Program-made: the position numbers and the translations under genes
Assembly: GCA_964435305.1 (NCBI GenBank)
Contig: CAYSZH010000041.1
Coordinates: 1-29,803, forward strand
DNA length: 29,803 nucleotides
Reading direction: 5' to 3'
Source of the DNA: Granulosicoccus sp964435305
GTDB lineage: Bacteria; Pseudomonadota; Gammaproteobacteria; Granulosicoccales; Granulosicoccaceae
Notes under the pieces: generated by a model
Told to the model about the DNA's origin: nothing
Database searches by the model: none
The model's input: only the letters and a program-made list of their open reading frames with translations
In this document: positions 15,972-23,227 of the stretch, piece after piece
Position numbering within the stretch: position 1 is the first letter of the stretch
How the letters are laid out: each line of letters opens with the position of its first letter

Positions 15972-16475
15972 ATGATTATTCCGAAAATAGAAACACCGCG
16001 GCTAACGTTACGCGAATTCAGGGACGAGACTGATTTTGAAGCTTATGCCGATTTTTATAGTTCTGAAAATACAAGGTATTACGGTGGACCACTTGATCGA
16101 TCGGCGGCATGGAGAGCCGCTGCTGCAATGATGGGTCATTGGATCATCAGGGGTTACGGTGCATGGGCAGTTGAAGAAAAGGCCACTAAAGATTTTTGTG
16201 GCATTGTTGGATTATGGAATCCAGAAGGCTGGCCAAAGCCAGAAATAACTTGGGCGATAGTCGAGCCTAAACAGGGGTCCGGATTTGCAATGGAGGCCGC
16301 AATTAGATCTAAGCAGTATGCGTATGAAACCCTAGGCTGGGACAGTGTTTACAGCTGTATATCTGAACAGAATATGGCTTCAATCAGCCTAGCCAAAAAA
16401 CTTGGAGCCACTTTAGATTATGAGTTGGAACATGAGACGAAAGGTAAGATACTTGTTTACCGACACAACAAGTAA
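15972..16475 (+). CDS. GNAT family N-acetyltransferase (RimJ/RimL type)
   Basis: A 167-residue acetyltransferase transferring acetyl from acetyl-CoA to an amine. The N-terminus IETPRLTLREFRDETDFEAYADF is typical of the RimJ/RimL group. The acetyl-CoA loop is in EPKQGSGFAMEAAIRSKQYA (about 97-116), and the C-terminal SCISEQNMASISLAKKLGA carries the conserved Asn. AGGAAA precedes the ATG at a suitable distance. The gene stands alone, faces the convergent ahcY, and is the only plausible target of the MerR-type promoter at 15837-15867. This suggests induction by metal, redox or a toxic organic compound. The acceptor substrate is unknown. Confidence 0.9.
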   Translation: MIIPKIETPRLTLREFRDETDFEAYADFYSSENTRYYGGPLDRSAAWRAAAAMMGHWIIRGYGAWAVEEKATKDFCGIVGLWNPEGWPKPEITWAIVEPKQGSGFAMEAAIRSKQYAYETLGWDSVYSCISEQNMASISLAKKLGATLDYELEHETKGKILVYRHNK

Positions 16476-16537
16476 TTTTTGAGTCAAGGCGCTCTAATTC
16501 GATGCTTAAGAGGCATGCAAAGCGCCCATGCAATAAC

Positions 16538-16572
16538 CGATCGCGGCCCGTTAATCTTAAAAGCCGCGACCG
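16538..16572 (-). terminator. Hairpin downstream of ahcY
   Basis: CGATCGCGGC (16538-16547) and GCCGCGACCG (16563-16572) form a 10-bp stem with one G-U type position around a 15-base loop. It lies between the convergent GNAT and ahcY stops and probably ends the metK-ahcY transcript. A clear T-run is lacking, so Rho-independent action is uncertain. Confidence 0.4.
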
Positions 16573-16587
16573 ATTGTGCCTTACATT

Positions 16588-17880
16588 TTAGTAGCGGTAA
16601 GTATCAGGTTTGTATGGACCTGACTGAGCCAAACCTAAATAATCCGCCTGCTCGTTTGTCATATCTGTAAGATTTGCACCGATTTTTTGCAGGTGCAACA
16701 TAGCCACCTTTTCATCAAGCGCTTTTGGCAATACATGCACATCAACTGAATACTGATCGGCTCTCTCCCACAGTTCAAGCTGTGCCAGCACCTGGTTGGT
16801 AAACGATGCCGACATAACAAAACTTGGATGCCCTGTAGCACAACCCAGGTTAACCAAACGTCCTTCAGCCAACAAGGTAACGCGCTTGCCATCGGGGAAA
16901 ATAACCTGATCCACTTGTGGCTTAACGTTTTCCCAAGTGTATTGGCGTAAACCTGCAACATCGATTTCGTTATCGAAGTGGCCAATGTTGCACACAATGG
17001 ATTCGTTGCGCATGTTTTTCATGTGGTCGTGCGTGATAACGTTAACGTTACCGGTGCAGGTCACGAATATATCGGCCTGATCAGCAACATCATCCATGCG
17101 CACAACACGGTAACCTTCCATAGACGCCTGCAGTGCACAAATAGGGTCAACTTCAGTAACCATAACCGTTGCACCCATACCACGAAAGGCTTGAGCACAC
17201 CCTTTTCCTACATCACCATAGCCCAATACAACCGCAACCTTACCCGCCACCATGACATCAGTAGCGCGTTTGATACCGTCAAGCAAAGACTCGCGACAGC
17301 CGTACAAGTTATCAAACTTGGATTTAGTCACTGAATCATTAACGTTAATGGCTGGTACCTTAAGCGTTCCGGCTTTCGCCATCTCAAAAAGACGGTGCAC
17401 ACCGGTTGTCGTTTCTTCAGATAAACCTTTGATACCTGCCATGAGTTCCGGGTAGTCGTTGTGCATCATGACGGTTAAATCACCACCATCGTCAAGAATC
17501 AGATTGGGAATCCAACCGTCCGGGCCTTTGATTGTCTGGTGAATACACCAATCAAATTCTTCGTCTGTTTCCCCTTTCCAGGCAAATACAGGCACACCCG
17601 CTGCGGCGACTGCGGAGGCTGCGTGGTCTTGTGTTGAAAAGATATTACAAGAGGACCAACGCACTTCAGCGCCAAGATCAACCAAGGTCTCGATTAACAC
17701 CGCTGTTTGAATTGTCATGTGCAGGCAACCAGCAATGCGGGCACCCTTTAATGGTTGCTTACCCGCAAACTCTTCACGCAGTGCCATAAGCCCGGGCATT
17801 TCGTGTTCGGCAATGGAGATCTCTTTACGGCCCCAATCAGCAAGGCCTATATCAGCGACTTTATAATCTTCGTTACTCAT
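16588..17880 (-). CDS. ahcY: Adenosylhomocysteinase (SAH hydrolase)
   Basis: A 430-residue NAD-dependent enzyme that hydrolyses S-adenosylhomocysteine to adenosine and homocysteine, relieving product inhibition of methyltransferases. Visible marks are the N-terminal ADWGRKEISIAEHEMPGL, the substrate region HMTIQTAVLIETL, the NAD-binding VVLGYGDVGKGCA, NVNDSVTKSKFDN, and the conserved C-terminus ending Pro-Asp-Thr-Tyr-Arg-Tyr. The length is normal. It lies 14 bases after metK with AGGA before the ATG, so the two are co-transcribed. It therefore depends on the metK promoter and leader. I see no separate SAH riboswitch in front of it. Confidence 0.98.
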   Translation of the reverse strand: MSNEDYKVADIGLADWGRKEISIAEHEMPGLMALREEFAGKQPLKGARIAGCLHMTIQTAVLIETLVDLGAEVRWSSCNIFSTQDHAASAVAAAGVPVFAWKGETDEEFDWCIHQTIKGPDGWIPNLILDDGGDLTVMMHNDYPELMAGIKGLSEETTTGVHRLFEMAKAGTLKVPAINVNDSVTKSKFDNLYGCRESLLDGIKRATDVMVAGKVAVVLGYGDVGKGCAQAFRGMGATVMVTEVDPICALQASMEGYRVVRMDDVADQADIFVTCTGNVNVITHDHMKNMRNESIVCNIGHFDNEIDVAGLRQYTWENVKPQVDQVIFPDGKRVTLLAEGRLVNLGCATGHPSFVMSASFTNQVLAQLELWERADQYSVDVHVLPKALDEKVAMLHLQKIGANLTDMTNEQADYLGLAQSGPYKPDTYRY

Positions 17881-17894
17881 TTTAAATTCCTGTA

Positions 17895-19061
17895 TTAAAT
17901 GCCGGCGGCCTGTCGAACTGCATCAGCGCGATCCGTTTTTTCCCATGTAAAATCGGCATGCTCACGACCAAAGTGTCCGTAAGCGGCGGTTTGTTGGTAG
18001 ATGGGTCGAAGTAGATCAAGCATGGTCACAATGCCATAGGGGCGCAGATCAAACACATCCTGAATAATCGCCTCAATTCGCCTGTCATCAACTTTGCCAG
18101 TACCGAATGTGTCTACCGTGATTGATGTAGGCCTTGCAACACCAATTGCGTAAGAGACCTGAATTTCGCATTTATCCGCAAGCCCGGCGGCCACCACATT
18201 TTTGGCAACGTAGCGCCCTGCATATGCGGCTGAACGATCAACCTTGGATGGGTCTTTACCCGAAAACGCACCACCACCATGACGTGCCATACCACCGTAG
18301 GTATCCACAATGATCTTACGACCGGTTAGCCCGCAATCACCCACAGGCCCACCAATAACAAAGTTACCGGTGGGGTTGATGTGAACGTGCTCGCTTGGGC
18401 AGGCATCCAACCAGGCGGCTGGAAGAATTGGCTTTAAGATGTTTTCCATTACCCCTTCGCGCAACTGCGACAAAGAAACATCAGGATCATGCTGGGTAGA
18501 TAACACAACCGCATCAATGCCGACAGGTTTGCCATCAGAATATTTAAGCGTCACCTGGCTCTTGGCATCCGGGCGCAACCAGGGCAGCGAACCTGAGCGG
18601 CGGACTTTCGCTTGTTGTTCGACTAAGCGGTGAGAGTAAGTGATCGGCGCTGGCATTAACACATCGGTTTCGTTATTGGCATAACCAAACATCAAGCCTT
18701 GATCACCGGCACCCTGATCTTCTGGAGCCGACCGATCGACACCTTGTGCGATATCAGATGATTGCTTACCAATGCCGTTAAGTACGGCGCAGGTTGCACC
18801 ATCAAAACCCACATCGGAGCGGTCATAGCCTATGTCGGTTACGGTTTTACGCACCAGCTCTTCAAGGTCCACGTAAGCATTGGTGGTGATCTCACCGGCA
18901 ATCACGACCAAGCCGGTTTTGACCATCGTTTCACAGGCGACTCGTGCACCTTTATCGCGAGCCAGCAATGCATCCAGCACGGCGTCTGAAATTGCATCTG
19001 CCATCTTGTCAGGATGACCTTCCGATACGGATTCAGAGGTAAATATGTATTCGTTTGCCAT
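17895..19061 (-). CDS. metK: S-adenosylmethionine synthase
   Basis: A 388-residue enzyme making SAM from methionine and ATP. Family motifs are present: ESVSEGHPDKMAD near the N-terminus, GAGDQGLMFGYA in the middle and HGGGAFSGKDPSKVDRSAAY in the C-terminal third. The length is standard. It is the first gene of metK-ahcY. The start ATG 19061 directly follows a hairpin plus seven-T run (19062-19091), and the only Shine-Dalgarno-like bases (TGAG) lie in the 3' arm of that hairpin. This suggests leader control of expression. The coding sequence shows nothing unusual. Confidence 0.98.
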   Translation of the reverse strand: MANEYIFTSESVSEGHPDKMADAISDAVLDALLARDKGARVACETMVKTGLVVIAGEITTNAYVDLEELVRKTVTDIGYDRSDVGFDGATCAVLNGIGKQSSDIAQGVDRSAPEDQGAGDQGLMFGYANNETDVLMPAPITYSHRLVEQQAKVRRSGSLPWLRPDAKSQVTLKYSDGKPVGIDAVVLSTQHDPDVSLSQLREGVMENILKPILPAAWLDACPSEHVHINPTGNFVIGGPVGDCGLTGRKIIVDTYGGMARHGGGAFSGKDPSKVDRSAAYAGRYVAKNVVAAGLADKCEIQVSYAIGVARPTSITVDTFGTGKVDDRRIEAIIQDVFDLRPYGIVTMLDLLRPIYQQTAAYGHFGREHADFTWEKTDRADAVRQAAGI

Positions 19062-19091
19062 AAAAAAATCTCAGGTAGAATTCAACCTGAG
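19062..19091 (-). promoter_or_regulatory. metK leader hairpin with T-run abutting the start codon
   Basis: CTCAGGT (19070-19076 on the plus strand) and ACCTGAG (19085-19091) are perfect 7-base arms around an 8-base loop. On the minus-strand transcript, one A and seven Ts follow and end at the metK ATG. This has the form of an intrinsic terminator, yet it sits inside the leader and covers TGAG, the only likely ribosome binding site. Attenuation or translational blocking is plausible. Confidence 0.6.
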
Positions 19092-19092
19092 T

Positions 19093-19125
19093 ATTGTACA
19101 TATAAACACATAAAGATTTCTTTAT
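19093..19125 (-). promoter_or_regulatory. metK promoter -10 and overlapping palindromic operator
   Basis: TACAAT on the minus strand (19093-19098) is a good -10 box; transcription would start at or just before the leader hairpin. A perfect palindrome, ATAAAGA-TT-TCTTTAT (19110-19125), covers the spacer and -35 region, and another TCTTTA half-site follows at 19127-19132. The ArsR-family SahR represses metK and ahcY in many Proteobacteria and is released by SAH. It is my leading candidate, but I could not compare the motif. Confidence 0.5.
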
Positions 19126-19217
19126 ATCTTTACTTTTACGCGGCATATTTCGTCGATGAACGACCAAACTCAATCGACTTATGTCTATAGCAAAGGTAAT
19201 CGGACCAAAGAGGGGGA

Positions 19218-19315
19218 AAGGCGTGTAATTTCGCCTTAATTCAACACGTCGAGCTAATCAAGAGCTCGGCGCTGGTAATGAATTGCAGGTTAACGATAAG
19301 GCTATCGCAGGCCTT
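19218..19315. repeat. Three consecutive hairpins between lipoprotein gene and metK
   Basis: The stems are AAGGCG/CGCCTT (19218-19223 and 19232-19237), CGAGCT/AGCTCG (19250-19255 and 19263-19268) and AAGGC/GCCTT (19298-19302 and 19311-19315). The first, read on the minus strand, is followed by a pyrimidine-rich tract and could terminate the lipoprotein transcript. The rest of the 304-base spacer holds no ORF I would call. A structured RNA cannot be excluded. Confidence 0.35.
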
Positions 19316-19365
19316 GGTTATTTATGCCAGGCACTGTGCTCATGACGCATAGCGATGCCGCTAAG

Positions 19366-20883
19366 TTATTGCGGTCTTTGATACCCTGGCAGTTCAATCA
19401 CATAGCTGTCGACCGCACCTGAGTCATACCAATCAGACCCAAATATGATCCTGGTACCCGACGGGCTAATTGTGGCATGCGGCTCACCAAAATACGGTGG
19501 ATACCCGCCCCGCGTGGCCCCTTTTCCGTAGGAGCGGTGATGCGCAAGCCGGCAGGTGACACGGTGATCAGGGTCGGTGTCAGCCAGGTAGATTTCTGAT
19601 AACAACGCGGGTGCTTTACGTTTATTAGTAAAAAATTCAAATTGATCTTTGCTTCCAATACTGGACATGGCAACCCAACCTGGTCGCAAATACGCTGTCG
19701 CCGACACATGTGTACTGCTCGTAGTGTAAGGGTAGCCCTGAGCTTCATTAATGATTGGACGGCACTCTCCCGTTTCCAGATTGTGCTCAACTAAATGACC
19801 CACTCCTTGCCACAAATCTTCATTACAACCGCCGGGGCTTGGATTGAATACGGTTTGATACAAGGCATCTTGCCCTTCATGTGTACGACCAAGACTTGAA
19901 TGCTCGCTGGCCTTGTGCATGTCCATTCTGCGTTCAACCGTTTTTAAATCAGTTGCCAGAGACGCACCTTGAAACCAAAAGCGTTCGCCACTAGGGGTGG
20001 CAAGCGGTGCTGTCCACTCTTCCCATTTAGTACCTTTACCAATCGGCGTCGTTTTGACTTCTTTGGTACTGACGCGATAAGACATCATGATGTAGCGTCC
20101 ATCTCCACGACGGCAACGAAAACCAAACAGATCATCATCCAGGGACTGCATGTGCACATCACCACCACCTGTTGGCAGACCACGTGCACCGCAATACTGA
20201 CCGAAATCGGCAAGCACTGTCGCTTTACGCGCCTTTACGCTGTACTGCTTAAATAGACCGTAGTCGCGAGAAAATTTGCTGACGTAAAAAAATTTGTCCG
20301 GGTCGGTATGGCTCCACCACACTTCTTCCAGATCAGAAGGAATAATATCGAGCTTTGCAAGAGGCTTGTAGGTGTGCCCATCAAAAAGCGCATGGTAGGC
20401 ATCACCTGCACCGCCCTTGTAAAGCAACAGTAAGGATTCATCCGCATTCCATGCTTGCATGCTGCTATAAACCGGTTTGCGTACTTCGCCTTCACGGCTT
20501 TTTGTAATTCGAATAACACGGCTACCAAAAGCCGGGTCTTTGTAATACTTAAGATAAGGTGGCTTGGCCACGGCGGGAATGTCGACGCGATCGGTATGCG
20601 TTATAGCGCCAGCACACATATCGGCTGTGCCTAAAGTGTCACGCAGAGCGACACGCTGGAGCGGTGAAGCTTGCGCCGTCGTATCAATTACGGGCGATGC
20701 CACAGCCGTTGCTCGTGAGGCTGACACAGTTGCACTGATCACCGGCGATTCAAGCACCGGTGAAGTTAACGGTAATTGTTGCGAATCGGCTGATCCAGCG
20801 GTGTGTCGCCCATCGTGACTGCAAGCGCCAAGCATGCATAGTGCGAAAAAAACGAGGTGTGAACGGATCATGGTTGCACGCAT
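19366..20883 (-). CDS. Predicted beta-propeller lipoprotein, function unknown
   Basis: A 505-residue secreted lipoprotein. The signal peptide MRATMIRSHLVFFALCMLGAC ends in a lipobox with Cys21. The next 60 residues are a Ser/Ala/Thr/Pro/Val-rich linker with repeated SPV units, suiting a tether to the membrane. From about residue 100, repeated patterns such as SRVIRITKS, AWNADESLLLLYKGG, EVWWSHTDPDKFFYVS and HATISPSGTRIIFGSDW look like blades of a TolB/WD40-like propeller. Several Cys residues could form disulfides in the periplasm. Enzymes such as oligogalacturonate lyase share this architecture, but I see no catalytic signature to support that. No cotranscribed neighbour suggests a role. Confidence 0.75.
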   Translation of the reverse strand: MRATMIRSHLVFFALCMLGACSHDGRHTAGSADSQQLPLTSPVLESPVISATVSASRATAVASPVIDTTAQASPLQRVALRDTLGTADMCAGAITHTDRVDIPAVAKPPYLKYYKDPAFGSRVIRITKSREGEVRKPVYSSMQAWNADESLLLLYKGGAGDAYHALFDGHTYKPLAKLDIIPSDLEEVWWSHTDPDKFFYVSKFSRDYGLFKQYSVKARKATVLADFGQYCGARGLPTGGGDVHMQSLDDDLFGFRCRRGDGRYIMMSYRVSTKEVKTTPIGKGTKWEEWTAPLATPSGERFWFQGASLATDLKTVERRMDMHKASEHSSLGRTHEGQDALYQTVFNPSPGGCNEDLWQGVGHLVEHNLETGECRPIINEAQGYPYTTSSTHVSATAYLRPGWVAMSSIGSKDQFEFFTNKRKAPALLSEIYLADTDPDHRVTCRLAHHRSYGKGATRGGYPPYFGEPHATISPSGTRIIFGSDWYDSGAVDSYVIELPGYQRPQ

Positions 20884-20937
20884 ATTGTTTACCGAGAGTC
20901 ATGGTACTGCAGATTACGTACCGTTGAAGGCACAGCA

Positions 20938-21077
20938 GGCCGCCCTAACTGGCGGCCCACCTGATTAAAGTGACTTACAACGTGTAATTCGACTGGCAGG
21001 CTTAGCCGCAAGTTCCGCGAAAAAAGCCTGCTCATCGTAAGGCCCCTGCTAACAGCCCGTTTGCAAAGGAACGGGCT
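20938..21077. repeat. Three perfect inverted repeats in the spacer between lipoprotein gene and ssb
   Basis: GGCCGCC/GGCGGCC (20938-20944 and 20951-20957), GCAGGCTT/AAGCCTGC (20996-21003 and 21024-21031) and AGCCCGTT/AACGGGCT (21054-21061 and 21070-21077) are all exact. They lie 3' of ssb on its strand and 5' of the lipoprotein gene. They may combine ssb termination with leader structure for the lipoprotein. None has a classic T-run in a clear orientation. No gene is visible in this 280-base spacer. Confidence 0.4.
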
Positions 21078-21163
21078 ATGAGCACCCCAAATTTCGGGTT
21101 TCTGGCCGCAACAGTATTGCTGAGCCAAAATATTACGTAACCGACTGATACTGAATAGGCGAT

Positions 21164-21640
21164 CTAGAACGGGATATCGTCGTCAAATTCAGCGCCGGCA
21201 GCCGTTGCCATTGCGGGTTCTGCCGGTTTATTGGTTTGCTGCTGCGGATTGCCACGAGGCTGAAAATCACCGCCCCCCGCCGCTGCACCACCGGCATCAC
21301 CACGAGACCCAAGCAATTGCAAATTGTTTGCAATAATTCCTGTGGAATAGCGATCTTCACCGGTTTTCTTGTCTTGGTACTTATCGGTGCGCAGTGAACC
21401 TTCAATATACACTTGCGAGCCTTTTCGGCAGTATTCACCTGCGATTTCGCCCAGGCGATTAAACAAAGTGACACGATGCCATTCTGTTCTTTCCTGCTTT
21501 TGACCCGTGTTTTTATCTGTCCATGATTCTGAGGTTGCAATGCTGATATTGGTAACCGCGCTGCCACTAGGGGTATAACGCACTTCCGGGTCAGCCCCGA
21601 GATTACCAACGATTATGACTTTGTTAACGCCTCTTGCCAT
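21164..21640 (-). CDS. ssb: Single-stranded DNA-binding protein
   Basis: A 158-residue SSB that coats single-stranded DNA in replication, repair and recombination. The OB-fold spans about residues 1-112, with MARGVNKVIIVGNLGADPEVRY at the start, TEWHRVTLFNRLGEIAGEYCRKGSQVYIEG in the middle and TDKYQDKKTGEDRYSTGI after it. A Gly/Gln/Pro-rich disordered linker leads to the acidic DDDIPF tip that recruits partner proteins. The ribosome binding site AGGAGA is well placed before ATG 21640. It lies downstream of the YajR-like MFS gene on the same strand, 119 bases away, a common neighbourhood of uvrA in gammaproteobacteria. Confidence 0.98.
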   Translation of the reverse strand: MARGVNKVIIVGNLGADPEVRYTPSGSAVTNISIATSESWTDKNTGQKQERTEWHRVTLFNRLGEIAGEYCRKGSQVYIEGSLRTDKYQDKKTGEDRYSTGIIANNLQLLGSRGDAGGAAAGGGDFQPRGNPQQQTNKPAEPAMATAAGAEFDDDIPF

Positions 21641-21683
21641 GCTTTATCTCCTAAAAAGTGTTGATCCAGCCATCATCCATGAC

Positions 21684-21739
21684 CGGTTGGCTCCACAGCC
21701 AGCTGGGACGCCAAAAACCATTTTGGCCCCACCCAACCG
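21684..21739. repeat. Nested inverted repeats between MFS gene and ssb
   Basis: Outer arms CGGTTGG (21684-21690) and CCAACCG (21733-21739) enclose a second hairpin, CCAAAA (21711-21716) with TTTTGG (21721-21726). The element lies just 3' of the MFS stop and 5' of ssb. It may be the MFS terminator or RNA-processing structure, leaving ssb to its own promoter. No T-run follows. Confidence 0.35.
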
Positions 21740-21759
21740 CGCTGCCTAATTGTACCGCA

Positions 21760-23091
21760 TCAATCGACTATCGGTTCGAACACAGACCGGTCTACTTTCA
21801 GGTAAGCGACACCCTCATCCAGGGATACAAGCACTTCTTCTACACCCGGCAAATCGAGTAATTTAGCCTGGATTTTCTCAGCGTTCCCACCTTCTGAAGG
21901 GCCGAGTCGATACCGCAGCGAACCCAACCTGCGGGGCGCGCTAAAGCCTCGCATACAGCCTAACCACAGCAGGCATACCAGCGCCAGGACACAAAACAAC
22001 AACTGTGCACCACCGGCACCATAGAGCCATCCACCACCTGCTCCACCCACAAACGCACCAAAAAACTGGCTGCTGGAATAGATCCCACTCGCGCTGCCAC
22101 GAGAGCCTGCCGGCGCAAGCCTTGACAGCAACGATGGCAGTAGCGCCTCAAGTGAATTCAAAAACCCGAACAAAAGGCAAACTGCGAAGATTAAAGCAAT
22201 GAGTTGTGCTGGCAGAACCACGAACAGCAGTTGCGTTAACAACAACCCACTAATGCACCCAAAGACAATGGTTCGCATACGCCCATAGCGTTCAGCCAAA
22301 ATCAAAAAAGGCACCATCATGATCAGCGAGCACAGCATGGCGAACAGATACACTTTCCAATGGGCCTCTCGCACAAGCCCTGCATCACGCAGCAACAGCG
22401 GCAGCACCACAAACGTGGCCGTTATTAGCAGGTGCAGAAAAAAGATACTCAGATCCAGCCGCCTCAGTTCTGGCCGTTTTAACAACGTGGGAATGTTCAT
22501 AAGATTCACGCCCGTGTCCGCATTGAAGCCACTCTCTTCCGGGTCTGGCACCACCAGAAAAAGGATCGCGATCGCACCCAGCGCACTTACCGCTGAAAGC
22601 CAGAACAAAGCCTGCAAAGACCAGCTCTGGATCATTAGGGGGCCGATGATCAACGCCGCTAGAAAAGACAATCCAATGCTGCCACCTAAGACCGCCATCA
22701 TCTTGGTACGCTGCTCATCACGGGATAGGTCTGCCGCCAATGCCATGAGAACGGCAGACACCGCACCCGCACCCTGCAAGGCACGACCTGCGATCACCCA
22801 GTAAATAGATTCCGACAAGGCCGCGATAACGCTGCCAAACGCCATTATCAACAAGCCAACCGCAATGGTTTTTTTGCGTCCGTAGCGATCGGACACCATG
22901 CCAAACGGGATTTGTAACAAGGCTTGCAGGAGGCCGTACATGCCCAAGGCCAGGCCAATAAGAAATGGGGTACTGTGAGCGTAGTCTTGTGCGTACAGGC
23001 TAAAAACCGGCAGTATCACAAATAGCCCCAGCATTCTCACCATATAGATTAGCGCCAGAGACCAGGCTGCTCTTCTTTCGCTTGGCAGCAT
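21760..23091 (-). CDS. yajR: YajR-like major facilitator superfamily transporter with C-terminal YAM-type domain
   Basis: An inner-membrane transporter of 443 residues from ATG 23091, or 451 from an upstream TTG at 23115. I prefer the ATG because family members usually start just before the ERRAAWSLALIYMVRMLG segment; neither start has a good ribosome binding site. About 12 membrane segments are visible. The MFS signature GMVSDRYGRKK lies between helices 2 and 3, with LAERYGRMR as the equivalent in the second half. The last 65 residues, ending DLPGVEEVLVSLDEGVAYLKVD, form a ferredoxin-like soluble domain as in E. coli YajR. The exported substrate is unknown. It is divergent from uvrA. Confidence 0.9.
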   Translation of the reverse strand: MLPSERRAAWSLALIYMVRMLGLFVILPVFSLYAQDYAHSTPFLIGLALGMYGLLQALLQIPFGMVSDRYGRKKTIAVGLLIMAFGSVIAALSESIYWVIAGRALQGAGAVSAVLMALAADLSRDEQRTKMMAVLGGSIGLSFLAALIIGPLMIQSWSLQALFWLSAVSALGAIAILFLVVPDPEESGFNADTGVNLMNIPTLLKRPELRRLDLSIFFLHLLITATFVVLPLLLRDAGLVREAHWKVYLFAMLCSLIMMVPFLILAERYGRMRTIVFGCISGLLLTQLLFVVLPAQLIALIFAVCLLFGFLNSLEALLPSLLSRLAPAGSRGSASGIYSSSQFFGAFVGGAGGGWLYGAGGAQLLFCVLALVCLLWLGCMRGFSAPRRLGSLRYRLGPSEGGNAEKIQAKLLDLPGVEEVLVSLDEGVAYLKVDRSVFEPIVD

Positions 23092-23127
23092 CGCAGTGGA
23101 TTGTAGGGGTGACAAAGCCTAGTGCCC

Positions 23128-23141
23128 GTTTAACGTTAAAC
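23128..23141. promoter_or_regulatory. 14-bp perfect palindrome in the uvrA/MFS divergent promoter region
   Basis: GTTTAACGTTAAAC is an exact palindrome in the spacer between divergent MFS and uvrA genes. It may be an operator. It does not match the gammaproteobacterial LexA box (CTGT-N8-ACAG), and I see no other LexA box in this spacer. Confidence 0.35.
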
Positions 23142-23227
23142 GCGTTATATTAACAGGTTGGGTGTTCAATTCCGTGCATTTGCCCACTGCCGTCGAGTCT
23201 ATTTAAAAGGCCAAGCATCAATTTCAT

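Noticed and set aside
16476..16587. SAH riboswitch associated with ahcY
   Set aside because: ahcY is only 14 bases after metK, leaving no room for a leader, and the sequence after ahcY is a 3' hairpin. No recognisable SAH riboswitch core was found upstream of metK.
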